Positions 23,728 to 32,123 of a stretch of 64,000 nucleotides of DNA are shown here, piece by piece; positions within the stretch are counted from its first letter, which is position 1; each line of letters opens with the position of its first letter. Source of the stretch: Segatella copri (GTDB lineage Bacteria; Bacteroidota; Bacteroidia; Bacteroidales; Bacteroidaceae); assembly GCF_002224675.1 (NCBI RefSeq), contig NZ_NMPZ01000012.1, positions 38,555 through 102,554 of the forward strand. The letters run 5' to 3'. Both the position numbers and the translations under genes were made by a program. The notes under the pieces are model-generated. The model made no database searches and had not been told where the DNA came from. It worked only from the letters and a program-made list of their open reading frames with translations.

Positions 23728-26331
23728 ATGAAGAGAATAATTATCAGTTTTATCGCTTTCTTTCTCTTGTTCTGCATCCCAATGGCGATGCAGAGCAAGA
23801 GAAACACTCCTATCTTACTCGATGACAATAACACTACTAGCGGGATTCATGGTTATGTAGAAGATTCATTGACCCATAACCGTCTAGCCAATGTCTCCAT
23901 CACGCTGCTCCGCAATGGAAAGCCCTTGAAGTTTACAAGGACAAAGGAGGACGGAACCTTCGTGCTCCCTATCACCGAAAAGCAAGCCAACGACAAGGTG
24001 CAAGCCACGTTTATGGGGTATAAAAAGACAAAAACATCGATTTCATCGGGAAAAGAAACCATTATCAGCATGGCTTCAACAGCTTTTGTCTTGAAGGAAG
24101 TACAAGTAAAAGGCTCTCGCATCACGGGTCGAGACACCATATCTTTCGACCTCACCCGCTTTGCCAACGAACGAGATAACTCCCTGAAAGATGTACTGAA
24201 AAAGCTGCCTGGCGTGGATATAGAGAAGAATGGCCGTATCAACTACAATGGTAAGCCCATCAACCGATTCACTGTGGAAGGTCTCGACCTGACCGGTGTC
24301 AAATATAACCAGCTGGAAGAAAACATCAAGGCGAAAGATGTGAAAAAGGCCGAAGTCATCGAGCATGACCAGCCTATCAAGGCGCTCCAGAACAAGACCT
24401 TTACGGATAATGTAGCGATGAACATCGCCCTGAAGGATAGTGCCCGCGACAAACTGATGCCCACCCTCAAGCCTTACATGCTCGTAGGGCATCCGTCCCA
24501 CATAGGCGGAAGCGTCAATATCATGCAAATTGGCAAGAAGAAACAGATGATGTATGATGCAGAATACGACAGAACAGGCAAAAATCTCGGCTATGCACTT
24601 ACCCAACTCGCATCTTACAGCAATCGTCTGGCTCCTGCCTCCCTTCCATCATGGATATCAGTACCATCGCTTGACGCTCCTATCGACGAAGAACGCCTAC
24701 GCTTCAACACCTCGCAAAAATACTCCATCAACCATATCAAGAAGAACAAGGACGATGCAGAGACTCGCATAGAAGCCAACTATCTTCATACGGTAACCCG
24801 ACAAGAGCGAGAGAACATGAGTATTTACGACCTCGGCGGCGAAGCTCCCACAGTTACCACGGAGCACAACCACAAGACGATGATCAGCGATGCCTTCAAT
24901 CTGCAATGGGAGAACAAGGTAAACAAGGCTGAGCATTATGGCAACGAGAGCATCAGCCTCAGCGCAGCACAAAGCGATGGTTTGTCAAACATCAACGACA
25001 CGCTTACCCAACGTGTCCGCATCCCAAAGCTCGACCTCTCGGCAAGTATCTACCGCCTCTTCGTCTTCAAGAAAAGTCAACTCTCTTGGCGTAGCACTGC
25101 CGACTATCACCATGGTGTGGCAGACCTCTACGTTAACGACGAGCGCAATCGCATCCGCACCAACCTTTGGCATACAGCCCACGCCTTACAGTGGATGAGG
25201 AATCGCTTCCACTGGACACAGGAATATAGAATGAGTATCGACCTCAACAACATCTATGCGAAATATCAGGAAAGAAGCGATGAAATCGGCAAAAACAACG
25301 GATTCATCGAAAACAGTCACGATGAAATCGGTCAAAACAGCCTTAACATCACAGGGAAGTTCACCCCTTACTGGCAATACAAGACCGAGACGTTCCGTAT
25401 GTCGTTCTCTCCCGATTTCATCTGGGAACGCTTCACCTATCCACAGAAAACTCTACTTACCATATCACCCTACCTTTACTTATATAAGAAATTGGATTTC
25501 CGTAGAGAGTTGACTATCTACACAGGATACAGTACAGGAACAGGCAATGCCACCAACTACGCCATGAAGCAATATCGTCAAAGTTATCGCTCTTGGTACA
25601 CTTCGAGCGACATCATTCCGATAACTCGCTCTCTTTATGGCAAGTTGAGTTACGACTACAAACGCCCTATCAAGGAAATCTTCTTCAGCGCATCGGTCAA
25701 TGCCAGCAAAAACTGGATGAACACGGCATCCGACCTACGCATCGAGGATGGCAAATACTATACCTCATTATATAAGCAGGACAGCAAGAGCGATAACATC
25801 GGAGGTTCGCTCTATATCTCCAAGGGTTTCTACGACCTTCATCTGAAGACCCGCCTGGAGGGCAGTTACAACTACAGCAAGGGTGAGCAATACAGCAGCG
25901 GCAAAGCCATCAGCTACACCGCCGACAACTATACTGTGAAGCCTAGTATCGACTTCTCGCCGTCCTGGTGTGCCTTTAGCTATGAGGGAGAATTCTCTTT
26001 TTACAACTCGAAACGTCAAAAAATGGCGAAGTCATCGTTATTTAATTGGCGTCAAAGCGTATCTGCCACCGCTACCATCAGCCATGTGGACCTCTCCTTC
26101 TCGCTCGTACATTATCGCAATGAACTGCAAGAGGGCAACCACCTAAACACCCTCCTTGGCGATGCATCGGCAGTTTGGAGAATGAAAAAGCTCCGCCTTT
26201 CAGCAGAGCTTCGAAACCTATTCAATAAGAAGAACTATATGGAAACCATCTATAGCGGCATCAGTACATTGACCGACAGCTATCATCTTCGCCCTCGTGA
26301 ACTGATGATTTCCGCCCAGTATTCCTTTTAA
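23728..26331 (+). CDS. TonB-dependent receptor-like outer-membrane barrel, copy 2
   Basis: 867 residues with signal peptide (CIPMAMQSK), then the regulatory-like beta-sandwich (GYVEDSLTHNRLANVSITLL), plug and barrel ending SAQYSF. The domain layout is as in copy 1 at 16149. The first about 105 residues are clearly diverged while the remaining 762 residues carry only about 16 substitutions, including Gly/Val in LDLTG/VKYNQ, Lys/Glu in RSDK/EIG and Val/Glu in LRIV/EDG. This pattern suggests recent duplication or gene conversion of the barrel with different periplasmic N-terminal domains. Confidence 0.85.
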   Translation: MKRIIISFIAFFLLFCIPMAMQSKRNTPILLDDNNTTSGIHGYVEDSLTHNRLANVSITLLRNGKPLKFTRTKEDGTFVLPITEKQANDKVQATFMGYKKTKTSISSGKETIISMASTAFVLKEVQVKGSRITGRDTISFDLTRFANERDNSLKDVLKKLPGVDIEKNGRINYNGKPINRFTVEGLDLTGVKYNQLEENIKAKDVKKAEVIEHDQPIKALQNKTFTDNVAMNIALKDSARDKLMPTLKPYMLVGHPSHIGGSVNIMQIGKKKQMMYDAEYDRTGKNLGYALTQLASYSNRLAPASLPSWISVPSLDAPIDEERLRFNTSQKYSINHIKKNKDDAETRIEANYLHTVTRQERENMSIYDLGGEAPTVTTEHNHKTMISDAFNLQWENKVNKAEHYGNESISLSAAQSDGLSNINDTLTQRVRIPKLDLSASIYRLFVFKKSQLSWRSTADYHHGVADLYVNDERNRIRTNLWHTAHALQWMRNRFHWTQEYRMSIDLNNIYAKYQERSDEIGKNNGFIENSHDEIGQNSLNITGKFTPYWQYKTETFRMSFSPDFIWERFTYPQKTLLTISPYLYLYKKLDFRRELTIYTGYSTGTGNATNYAMKQYRQSYRSWYTSSDIIPITRSLYGKLSYDYKRPIKEIFFSASVNASKNWMNTASDLRIEDGKYYTSLYKQDSKSDNIGGSLYISKGFYDLHLKTRLEGSYNYSKGEQYSSGKAISYTADNYTVKPSIDFSPSWCAFSYEGEFSFYNSKRQKMAKSSLFNWRQSVSATATISHVDLSFSLVHYRNELQEGNHLNTLLGDASAVWRMKKLRLSAELRNLFNKKNYMETIYSGISTLTDSYHLRPRELMISAQYSF

Positions 26332-26336
26332 ACAAG

Positions 26337-26370
26337 AACTCCCATCTCAGAAAAGAGACGGGAGTTCTTT
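26337..26370 (+). terminator. Terminator of barrel copy 2
   Basis: AACTCCC (26337-26343) pairs with GGGAGTT (26360-26366), with an inner TCTC/GAGA helix, followed by CTTT. Homologous to 18707-18740. Confidence 0.75.
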
Positions 26371-26449
26371 GCTTTTGAGGATAGGAAAATAGGTGCTGCG
26401 AAATTTATAAAGAAATAACTTTACAGACCAAATGTGGTGAAAAATATCT

Positions 26450-26521
26450 CTTAAGGGAAGATTTTATTTCCCTTAAGGAAAAATATATTTTCCCTTAAGG
26501 AAAAAAATAAATATCCTTAAG
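26450..26521. repeat. Four CTTAAG palindromes at exact 22-bp spacing
   Basis: CTTAAG occurs at 26450-26455, 26472-26477, 26494-26499 and 26516-26521, each within a CCCTTAAGG- or CTTAAGGG-like core in A/T-rich sequence. The repeats lie between the ends of two convergent genes (barrel copy 2 and GH3). Confidence 0.85.
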
Positions 26522-26602
26522 GGAAAATTTTCAATCTCTTCTTCCCCCATTTTCCGGGAGTTTCTTCTAGATTATCTCTTTCTAGAATATTATTTACACA
26601 GA

Positions 26603-28957
26603 CTACTTCTGCTTCAGATAGTTCAACTGAACCTTAGGAGCGCAGGCATTGCTTGTCTTCTCGGTATATTCTGCCACCTTCAAAGTAGCAGTACCCTTGA
26701 TGTTCTCTACATCACTACCTACCTTGAAGAGATAGTTACCTGCATCTACCTTCCACTGGCTGTGAGCCTCATCGAAGCTGGCGAGATCGCGCTTTTCAAG
26801 TGTCATCTTCAAAGTCTGGCTCTCACCTGGATTCAGCAACTTGGTCTTGCCGAAGGTCTTGAGTTCCTTGGCTGGCTTCTCGTAAGCGCCCTTTGGAGCG
26901 GTAACATAAACCTCAGCAACTTCCTTGCCGGCAACCTTACCGGTATTCTTGATAGTTACGCTAACCTCGATATTGTTGCCTTTTGCCTTGACAGATGGTT
27001 TGCCAAACTCGAAAGTAGTATAGCTCAAACCATAACCGAAAGGATAAGCCACATTCTTCTTGAAGGTGTCGAAGTAGCGATAGCCTACATAGATATCCTC
27101 CTCGTGGTTGCTATAATCGTAACCCTTGATGTTACCCTTGCTCCAATCCAGCAGATTCTTGTAGGTGTACATATCATAATCCTTGGCGAAGTTGGCGGTA
27201 GAAGGATGATCGGTAGCAGCGATAGGCCAGGTCATGGTCAACTTACCCGATGGATTTACCTTACCGGTCAGAATATCAGCTACAGAGTTACCACCCTCGA
27301 TACCTGGCTGCCAAGCTACAAGAATAGCATCCACACGGTCTCTCCAGCTGGCTGTCTCCATCACAGAACCAGAGTTGATGATGACAATCACCTTCTTGCC
27401 CTTGGCATGGAAAGCATCAGATACACGGAAAATCATATCCTGCTCTATCTGACTGAGGTTGAACTCACCATTGATCTGGCGATCCATACCCTCACCTGCC
27501 TGACGACCGATGGTGATGATGGCAGCGTCTGCCTTTGGCTCCTCGCCAGCTACACAGCGCTCAGTAATCTCGATTTCATCGAGCTTTGGCTGACCCTGAT
27601 CCAGGAACCACATCATCGGATTCTTGTCTGCCTTCAACTTAGCCTTGGCATACTTCACATAATTCTGATAGATTTCTGTAAGCTGAGGAGTAGTTGCCAC
27701 GCCGATGTTCTTCAAACCGGTGACCATATCCACAGAATAGCCTACATTAACGGCTCCACTACCAAGACCACCCGACATGAAGTCGTAAGAATTGACACCG
27801 AAGAGCGCCACGGTCTTCAAGCCCTGGATAGGAAGAGCGGCATCATTCTTCAGAAGTACCATACCCTCGGTAGAACTCTGACGAGTGATGGCAGCATGAG
27901 CCTTCAAGTCTGGCTCACCACTATATTTATATCCCTTGAATCGAGGAGTCTTCACGATATATTCGAGCATACGGCGAACATTGCGGTCCACATCCTTGAT
28001 ATCCAGCTTGCCATTCTTTACAGCATCAACAATATCCTGCACCTGTGCTGGATAACCCGGCATCATCAAGTCGTTGCCTGCCTCAACTTCCTGTTCCAGC
28101 GGAAGGTCGGCACGCTTACCAATCCAGTCGGTTTCCACAATTCCCTTATATCCCCAGTCGTTGCGGAGAATATCGGTAAGGAGACCCTTGTTGCCCTGGG
28201 CATAAACACCATTGATTTTGTTATAGGCAGACATAATAGTCCAAGGATTGCTCTTGCGAACCATCATCTCGAAACCCTTCAGATACAACTCACGGAGAGC
28301 ACGCTGGCTCAATCGCTCATCCACCTTGGTACGGTCAGTTTCCTGAGAGTTTACGGCAAAGTGCTTGGCACTCACGCCCACGCCCTGGCTCTGTACACCC
28401 TGAACAAAGGCGGTTCCGATAAGACCTGTTACGATTGGATCTTCTGAATAATACTCAAAGTTACGGCCGCAGAGCGGATTGCGGTGCAGGTTCATACCCG
28501 GTCCGAGCACGACATCACAGCCATACTCCAGGGTTTCGTTACCGATAGCCTCACCCACCTTGCGCACCAGGTCGGTGTTCCAGGTAGAAGCCAGACAGGT
28601 TCCGATAGGGAAACCGGTAGCAAAATAGCTACGGCTGTCACCTTCGCGATGAGCATCGATATGAACACCGGCAGGACCATCACACTGTACGGTAGTAGGA
28701 ATGCCGAGACGAGGGATGGCTACAGTAGTACCCGCAGCACCCGGCACGAACTTCTTCTGATGTCCGAGCATAGCGCCACTGCCCACGAATCCATCGTTAC
28801 CACCGCCCACCAGCATCTGGGCTTTTTCTTCCAAGGTCATCGCCTTGATTACTTCGTCGATGTTGTTGGCATTCAGCTGAGGTGCAGATTGCGCCATCAT
28901 TGTAGTTGCCATTGCTCCTGCCGCAACGGTAAGAGCCAATTTCTTGTAGTTCATCAT
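26603..28957 (-). CDS. GH3 beta-glucosidase/beta-xylosidase family
   Basis: 784 residues with a signal peptide (ends ATTMMAQ). The N-terminal TIM barrel has VQCDGPAGVHIDAHREGDS, the KH motif SAKHFAVNSQETDR and the nucleophile Asp in KGIVETDWIG (about residue 279). The second alpha/beta domain (VALFGVNSYDFMSGGLGSGA) and the C-terminal fibronectin III-like domain (VTIKNTGKVAGKEVAEVYV) follow. It probably releases glucose or xylose from beta-linked oligosaccharides in the periplasm. The catalytic acid/base is not assignable by eye. Confidence 0.93.
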   Translation of the reverse strand: MMNYKKLALTVAAGAMATTMMAQSAPQLNANNIDEVIKAMTLEEKAQMLVGGGNDGFVGSGAMLGHQKKFVPGAAGTTVAIPRLGIPTTVQCDGPAGVHIDAHREGDSRSYFATGFPIGTCLASTWNTDLVRKVGEAIGNETLEYGCDVVLGPGMNLHRNPLCGRNFEYYSEDPIVTGLIGTAFVQGVQSQGVGVSAKHFAVNSQETDRTKVDERLSQRALRELYLKGFEMMVRKSNPWTIMSAYNKINGVYAQGNKGLLTDILRNDWGYKGIVETDWIGKRADLPLEQEVEAGNDLMMPGYPAQVQDIVDAVKNGKLDIKDVDRNVRRMLEYIVKTPRFKGYKYSGEPDLKAHAAITRQSSTEGMVLLKNDAALPIQGLKTVALFGVNSYDFMSGGLGSGAVNVGYSVDMVTGLKNIGVATTPQLTEIYQNYVKYAKAKLKADKNPMMWFLDQGQPKLDEIEITERCVAGEEPKADAAIITIGRQAGEGMDRQINGEFNLSQIEQDMIFRVSDAFHAKGKKVIVIINSGSVMETASWRDRVDAILVAWQPGIEGGNSVADILTGKVNPSGKLTMTWPIAATDHPSTANFAKDYDMYTYKNLLDWSKGNIKGYDYSNHEEDIYVGYRYFDTFKKNVAYPFGYGLSYTTFEFGKPSVKAKGNNIEVSVTIKNTGKVAGKEVAEVYVTAPKGAYEKPAKELKTFGKTKLLNPGESQTLKMTLEKRDLASFDEAHSQWKVDAGNYLFKVGSDVENIKGTATLKVAEYTEKTSNACAPKVQLNYLKQK

Positions 28958-29058
28958 TTTGTCGTTTATTTAGTTAGTTATTACTTTTCTGTTCTTTTAG
29001 TCGTTTCGTCAGTTCCATACAGTCCCTGAGAATACTGCATTTCTTCAAAAACTTGCTG

Positions 29059-29066
29059 CAAATTTA
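29059..29066 (-). promoter_or_regulatory. -7 box of the GH3 promoter
   Basis: TAAATTTG on the minus strand, about 100 bases before the GH3 start, so the leader is long. No good -33 box; the expected site is covered by the hairpin at 29074-29102. Confidence 0.5.
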
Positions 29067-29073
29067 ATAAAAT

Positions 29074-29102
29074 AAGGTGGAAACACCAAGCATTTCCACC
29101 TT
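29074..29102. other. Perfect 10-bp inverted repeat upstream of the GH3 promoter
   Basis: AAGGTGGAAA (29074-29083) and TTTCCACCTT (29093-29102) flank a 9-nt loop, with a T-run on the plus side. No plus-strand gene precedes it, so it may be an operator or a relic terminator. Apart from this hairpin and the two promoters, the 410 bases between GH3 and the Fic gene show nothing I recognise. Confidence 0.5.
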
Positions 29103-29290
29103 TTTTTCTTGAATTCAACAAGATTATTCCCAGATTTAACAAAAGATATAGTAAGAGAATAACAAACTATACATATCCCTAGCCTAAGACTAGTCATGAT
29201 ATTTAATCTGGAAGTAATCAAAAACAAAACATTCCTTCCATTTCAATCTTTCGCAAATTTCGTCAAAAAGAAGAAAAAATACTCGAAAAC

Positions 29291-29322
29291 CTTGTAGGAA
29301 TCAGATAATTATCGTATCTTTG
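29291..29322 (+). promoter_or_regulatory. Promoter of the RhuM-Fic gene
   Basis: CTTG (29291-29294), 20 bases, TATCTTTG (29315-29322), 45 bases before the ATG. Confidence 0.65.
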
Positions 29323-29367
29323 CCGAATTATCCAAAAGTTGGGTACTAGAGTAAGGACATTTAAATA

Positions 29368-30369
29368 ATGAAAGGTATGGAGCAGGGAAATTCTTCCATC
29401 GAAATCTATCGTTCCCCAGAGGGCAACATAGAGCTGAATGTAAAATTAGAAAATGATACCGTTTGGCTTACACAAAGCCAAATGGCAGAGTTGTTTGCTG
29501 TTGACAGAACATCTGTTACACGACACATTCGCAACATTTACAAGAGTCAAGAACTAGACGAAAAGTCAACTTGTGCAAAAAATGCACAGGTTCGTTTTGA
29601 GGGTAAGAGACAAATCATTCGTGATATTCCTTATTATAATCTTGACATGATTATTTCGGTAGGGTACAGAGTGAATAGCAAGAATGCGACCTCTTTCCGC
29701 CGTTGGGCAACCTCTATCTTGAAGCAATACATTATCAAGGGTTATGCCATCAACCAGAAACGCCTAGACAATTACAACGAACTGAAAGAAGTGGTTCGTT
29801 TGATGTCACGTGCGATTACATTACAAGATCAGGTTTCAGAAGGTGAATATAACGGACTATTCAATGTCATCAGCGACTATGTTTATGCCCTGGATACTCT
29901 CGACAAATATGATTATCAGACATTGCTTATAGACAAGACGACTCAAGCCGAACCATTCCATGCCACCTACGAAAATGCAATGGAAGCCATCAATGCCTTG
30001 AAAGAAAAGTTTGGAGGCAGTAAATGGTTTGCCAATGAGAAGGATGATTCATTCAAGAGCAGCATAGGTCAGATTTACCAAACCTTCGGTGGTGAAGAAC
30101 TCTACGCTTCGGTAGAAGAAAAAGCAGCCATGCTGCTCTACCTTGTCGTAAAAAACCATTCATTCAGCGATGGCAACAAGAGAATTGCGGCCATGCTTTT
30201 TCTTTGGTTTATGGAGAAAAATGGCATTCTGTATGCAGAAAATGGACATAAGAGGATTGCCGACAACACACTCGTAGCACTGACTCTGATGATTGCAGAA
30301 AGCAGAACTGAGGAAAAAGATGTAATGGTAAAAGTAGTCGTCAACTTGATTAACAAAGACAATCAATAA
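29368..30369 (+). CDS. RhuM-like / Fic-DOC domain protein
   Basis: 333 residues, cytoplasmic. The N-terminal half is RhuM-like: VWLTQSQMAELFAVDRTSVT (a helix-turn-helix-like segment), CAKNAQVRFEGKRQIIRDIP, then YYNLDMIISVGYRVNS. The C-terminal half is Fic/DOC with the active motif HSFSDGNKR starting at His264; the usual Pro after His is Ser. Fic proteins usually transfer AMP or phosphate to target proteins; DOC members act as toxins. No separate antitoxin gene is adjacent, and I see no clear inhibitory helix. The ATG at 29377 is an alternative start. Confidence 0.8.
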   Translation: MKGMEQGNSSIEIYRSPEGNIELNVKLENDTVWLTQSQMAELFAVDRTSVTRHIRNIYKSQELDEKSTCAKNAQVRFEGKRQIIRDIPYYNLDMIISVGYRVNSKNATSFRRWATSILKQYIIKGYAINQKRLDNYNELKEVVRLMSRAITLQDQVSEGEYNGLFNVISDYVYALDTLDKYDYQTLLIDKTTQAEPFHATYENAMEAINALKEKFGGSKWFANEKDDSFKSSIGQIYQTFGGEELYASVEEKAAMLLYLVVKNHSFSDGNKRIAAMLFLWFMEKNGILYAENGHKRIADNTLVALTLMIAESRTEEKDVMVKVVVNLINKDNQ

Positions 30370-30382
30370 GAATTGCCATTAA

Positions 30383-30412
30383 AAAACCGCACAACAGCTA
30401 TTGTGCGGTTTT
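30383..30412. terminator. Bidirectional terminator between Fic gene and trmB
   Basis: AAAACCGCACAA (30383-30394) and TTGTGCGGTTTT (30401-30412) form a perfect 12-bp stem with a 6-nt loop and T tails on both strands. Confidence 0.9.
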
Positions 30413-30431
30413 AAATATATATTGCGATAAC

Positions 30432-31202
30432 TTACTTCGCTGTATCCTTTGAGCTTCGCTTATCACGGCGATAACTGCGATAATCATCCAGCGGAATCTC
30501 AATATCAGGTTCCACCAGCTCGCCCTCACGTGGCAAGGCGAACTTCTGATACTTGATGTTCAAGCCACGCTCTATCCACATACTCTCATAATAGGTCTGG
30601 ATAGAGAGAATCTTACGGGTTTCCTCATCGATACCCTCCTGATGATAGAGGTCCTCGGTGCGGAAGAGCACAGGCAGATGGTTGGCATCCACCATATAAG
30701 TGGTATAGGTGAAGAGGAAGTTGGAGTCCGTCTTCAGATGGATGATACCGCCATCCACGAGGAAGTGGCGATAACGGTTCATGAAGTATGTAGATGTAAG
30801 ACGCTTGCGAGGGTTCTTCATCTGCGGGTCAGAGAAGGTGAGCCAGATTTCCTGCACCTCATCCTCGGCAAAGAAGCGGTCGATAATCTCGATGTTGGTA
30901 CGGAGGAAAGCCACGTTTTTCTGTCCTTCCTCTATCGCCTTCTTGGCACCGGTCCACATTCGTGCGCCCTTGATATCCACACCGATGAAGTTCATCTCTG
31001 GATAGAGCTTGGCAAGTTCCACGGTATATTCACCCTTGCCGCATCCCAACTCCAGCACGATAGGGTTATCATTGTGGAAATACATCTCACGCCACTTGCC
31101 CTTCATATCGAAAGGCACGTCATCTACAACACTATATGGATACTGGAACACGTTCTCGAAACGCTCCATATCCGCAAACTTAGCTAATTTTCCTTTGCTC
31201 AT
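30432..31202 (-). CDS. trmB: tRNA (guanine-N7-)-methyltransferase
   Basis: 256 residues from the ATG at 31202. The SAM motif [16 protein letters not shown], then [12 protein letters not shown], and the TrmB hallmark [16 protein letters not shown] are present. The enzyme forms m7G46 in the variable loop of tRNAs. The C-terminal tail ([14 protein letters not shown]) is basic. The longer frame to 31241 begins upstream of the -7 box and is rejected. Confidence 0.93.
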   Translation of the reverse strand: MSKGKLAKFADMERFENVFQYPYSVVDDVPFDMKGKWREMYFHNDNPIVLELGCGKGEYTVELAKLYPEMNFIGVDIKGARMWTGAKKAIEEGQKNVAFLRTNIEIIDRFFAEDEVQEIWLTFSDPQMKNPRKRLTSTYFMNRYRHFLVDGGIIHLKTDSNFLFTYTTYMVDANHLPVLFRTEDLYHQEGIDEETRKILSIQTYYESMWIERGLNIKYQKFALPREGELVEPDIEIPLDDYRSYRRDKRSSKDTAK

Positions 31203-31228
31203 TGATTCTTTTTTTCTTCGTTTGGGTA

Positions 31229-31236
31229 CAAAGGTA
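31229..31236 (-). promoter_or_regulatory. -7 box of trmB
   Basis: TACCTTTG on the minus strand, 26 bases before the ATG. Confidence 0.6.
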
Positions 31237-31295
31237 ATCATTTACCGATAATTATACAAATCGTATAATAGAAATTGTATAATATTAACGTAAAA

Positions 31296-31337
31296 AGAAT
31301 CGCCAGAAAGCTATTCTGTAGCTTCGCTGGCGATTCT
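31296..31337 (-). terminator. Terminator of the ABC transporter operon
   Basis: AGAATCGCCAG (31296-31306) and CTGGCGATTCT (31327-31337) form an 11-bp stem with an additional inner helix. On the minus strand TTTTTAC follows. A short (GA)n run lies at 31338-31350. Confidence 0.85.
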
Positions 31338-31374
31338 GAGAGAGAGAGAGATTTATCTATGTAATATCGTGTTC

Positions 31375-32085
31375 TTATTCCGCCTGAATACCGAAGTACT
31401 CGTTGAGTTCGGCGATGGCAGCACCATCAGCATTAGGAAGATCCTTCACCAGCTTGCCTTTCTCCAGCAGGAGGATGCGAGAGGAGATGTCGGCAATGAA
31501 GTTGAGGTTATGGCTGGAGATGATGACCGTGGTGCCCTGCTCCTTGCAGATACGCTGAATCATGTGGGCGATAGTCATCTGAGAAGAAGGATCAAGATAG
31601 TTGAAAGGCTCATCCAGAAGAAGGACCTTCGGATTGATGATCATCGCTCCAATGATGCCAATCTTCTGTCGGTTGCCCTGAGAGAAATCACGGAGATACT
31701 TCTTGGTTCCCATGATTTCATCGTGCATAAAGCCCTCAAACTGCGCCAGTCGCTCCTGCAAGGTCTCATCGTCGATGTTATAGACATCAGCGATGAAATC
31801 GAAGTATTCCTCAGGGGTGAGGAAGTCGATGAGGAATCTGCCGTCGATGTAACTGCCGGTATATTCCTTCCAGGTTTCACTCTCGTTCACCTTCTGTCCA
31901 TTGCTTTCCACGAAACCATCATCAGCCTGAATCAGATCGAGAATCAGACGGAGCAAGGTGGTCTTGCCCGCACCATTATTACCTACGAGTCCTATCAGCT
32001 CGCCCTTTGCAACACCCAGATTATCAATATCGAGTACGGTATTGCCATTATATATCTTTTTGAGATTCTGAATCTTGATATCCAT
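31375..32085 (-). CDS. ABC transporter ATP-binding protein
   Basis: 236 residues. Walker A GLVGNNGAGKTTLL, signature FSQGNRQKIGI (variant of LSGGQ), Walker B VLLLDEPFNYLDP and the switch His in VIISSHNL are all present. It lies 38 bases downstream of the DUF5687 membrane protein on the same strand, so they form a two-gene exporter-like system of unknown substrate. Confidence 0.92.
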   Translation of the reverse strand: MDIKIQNLKKIYNGNTVLDIDNLGVAKGELIGLVGNNGAGKTTLLRLILDLIQADDGFVESNGQKVNESETWKEYTGSYIDGRFLIDFLTPEEYFDFIADVYNIDDETLQERLAQFEGFMHDEIMGTKKYLRDFSQGNRQKIGIIGAMIINPKVLLLDEPFNYLDPSSQMTIAHMIQRICKEQGTTVIISSHNLNFIADISSRILLLEKGKLVKDLPNADGAAIAELNEYFGIQAE

Positions 32086-32123
32086 TGTTCTAATGTTTTT
32101 AATGTGTAGTGTTTAATGTTTAC

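Noticed and set aside
26762..28447. 561-residue open frame on the plus strand opposite the GH3 gene
   Set aside because: The opposite strand encodes a full, recognisable GH3 enzyme. The plus-strand product has no motif, and its length follows from codon bias of the true gene.
31338..31350. (GA)n run as a phase-variation tract
   Set aside because: It lies downstream of the ABC operon, outside a coding region and promoter, and is short.
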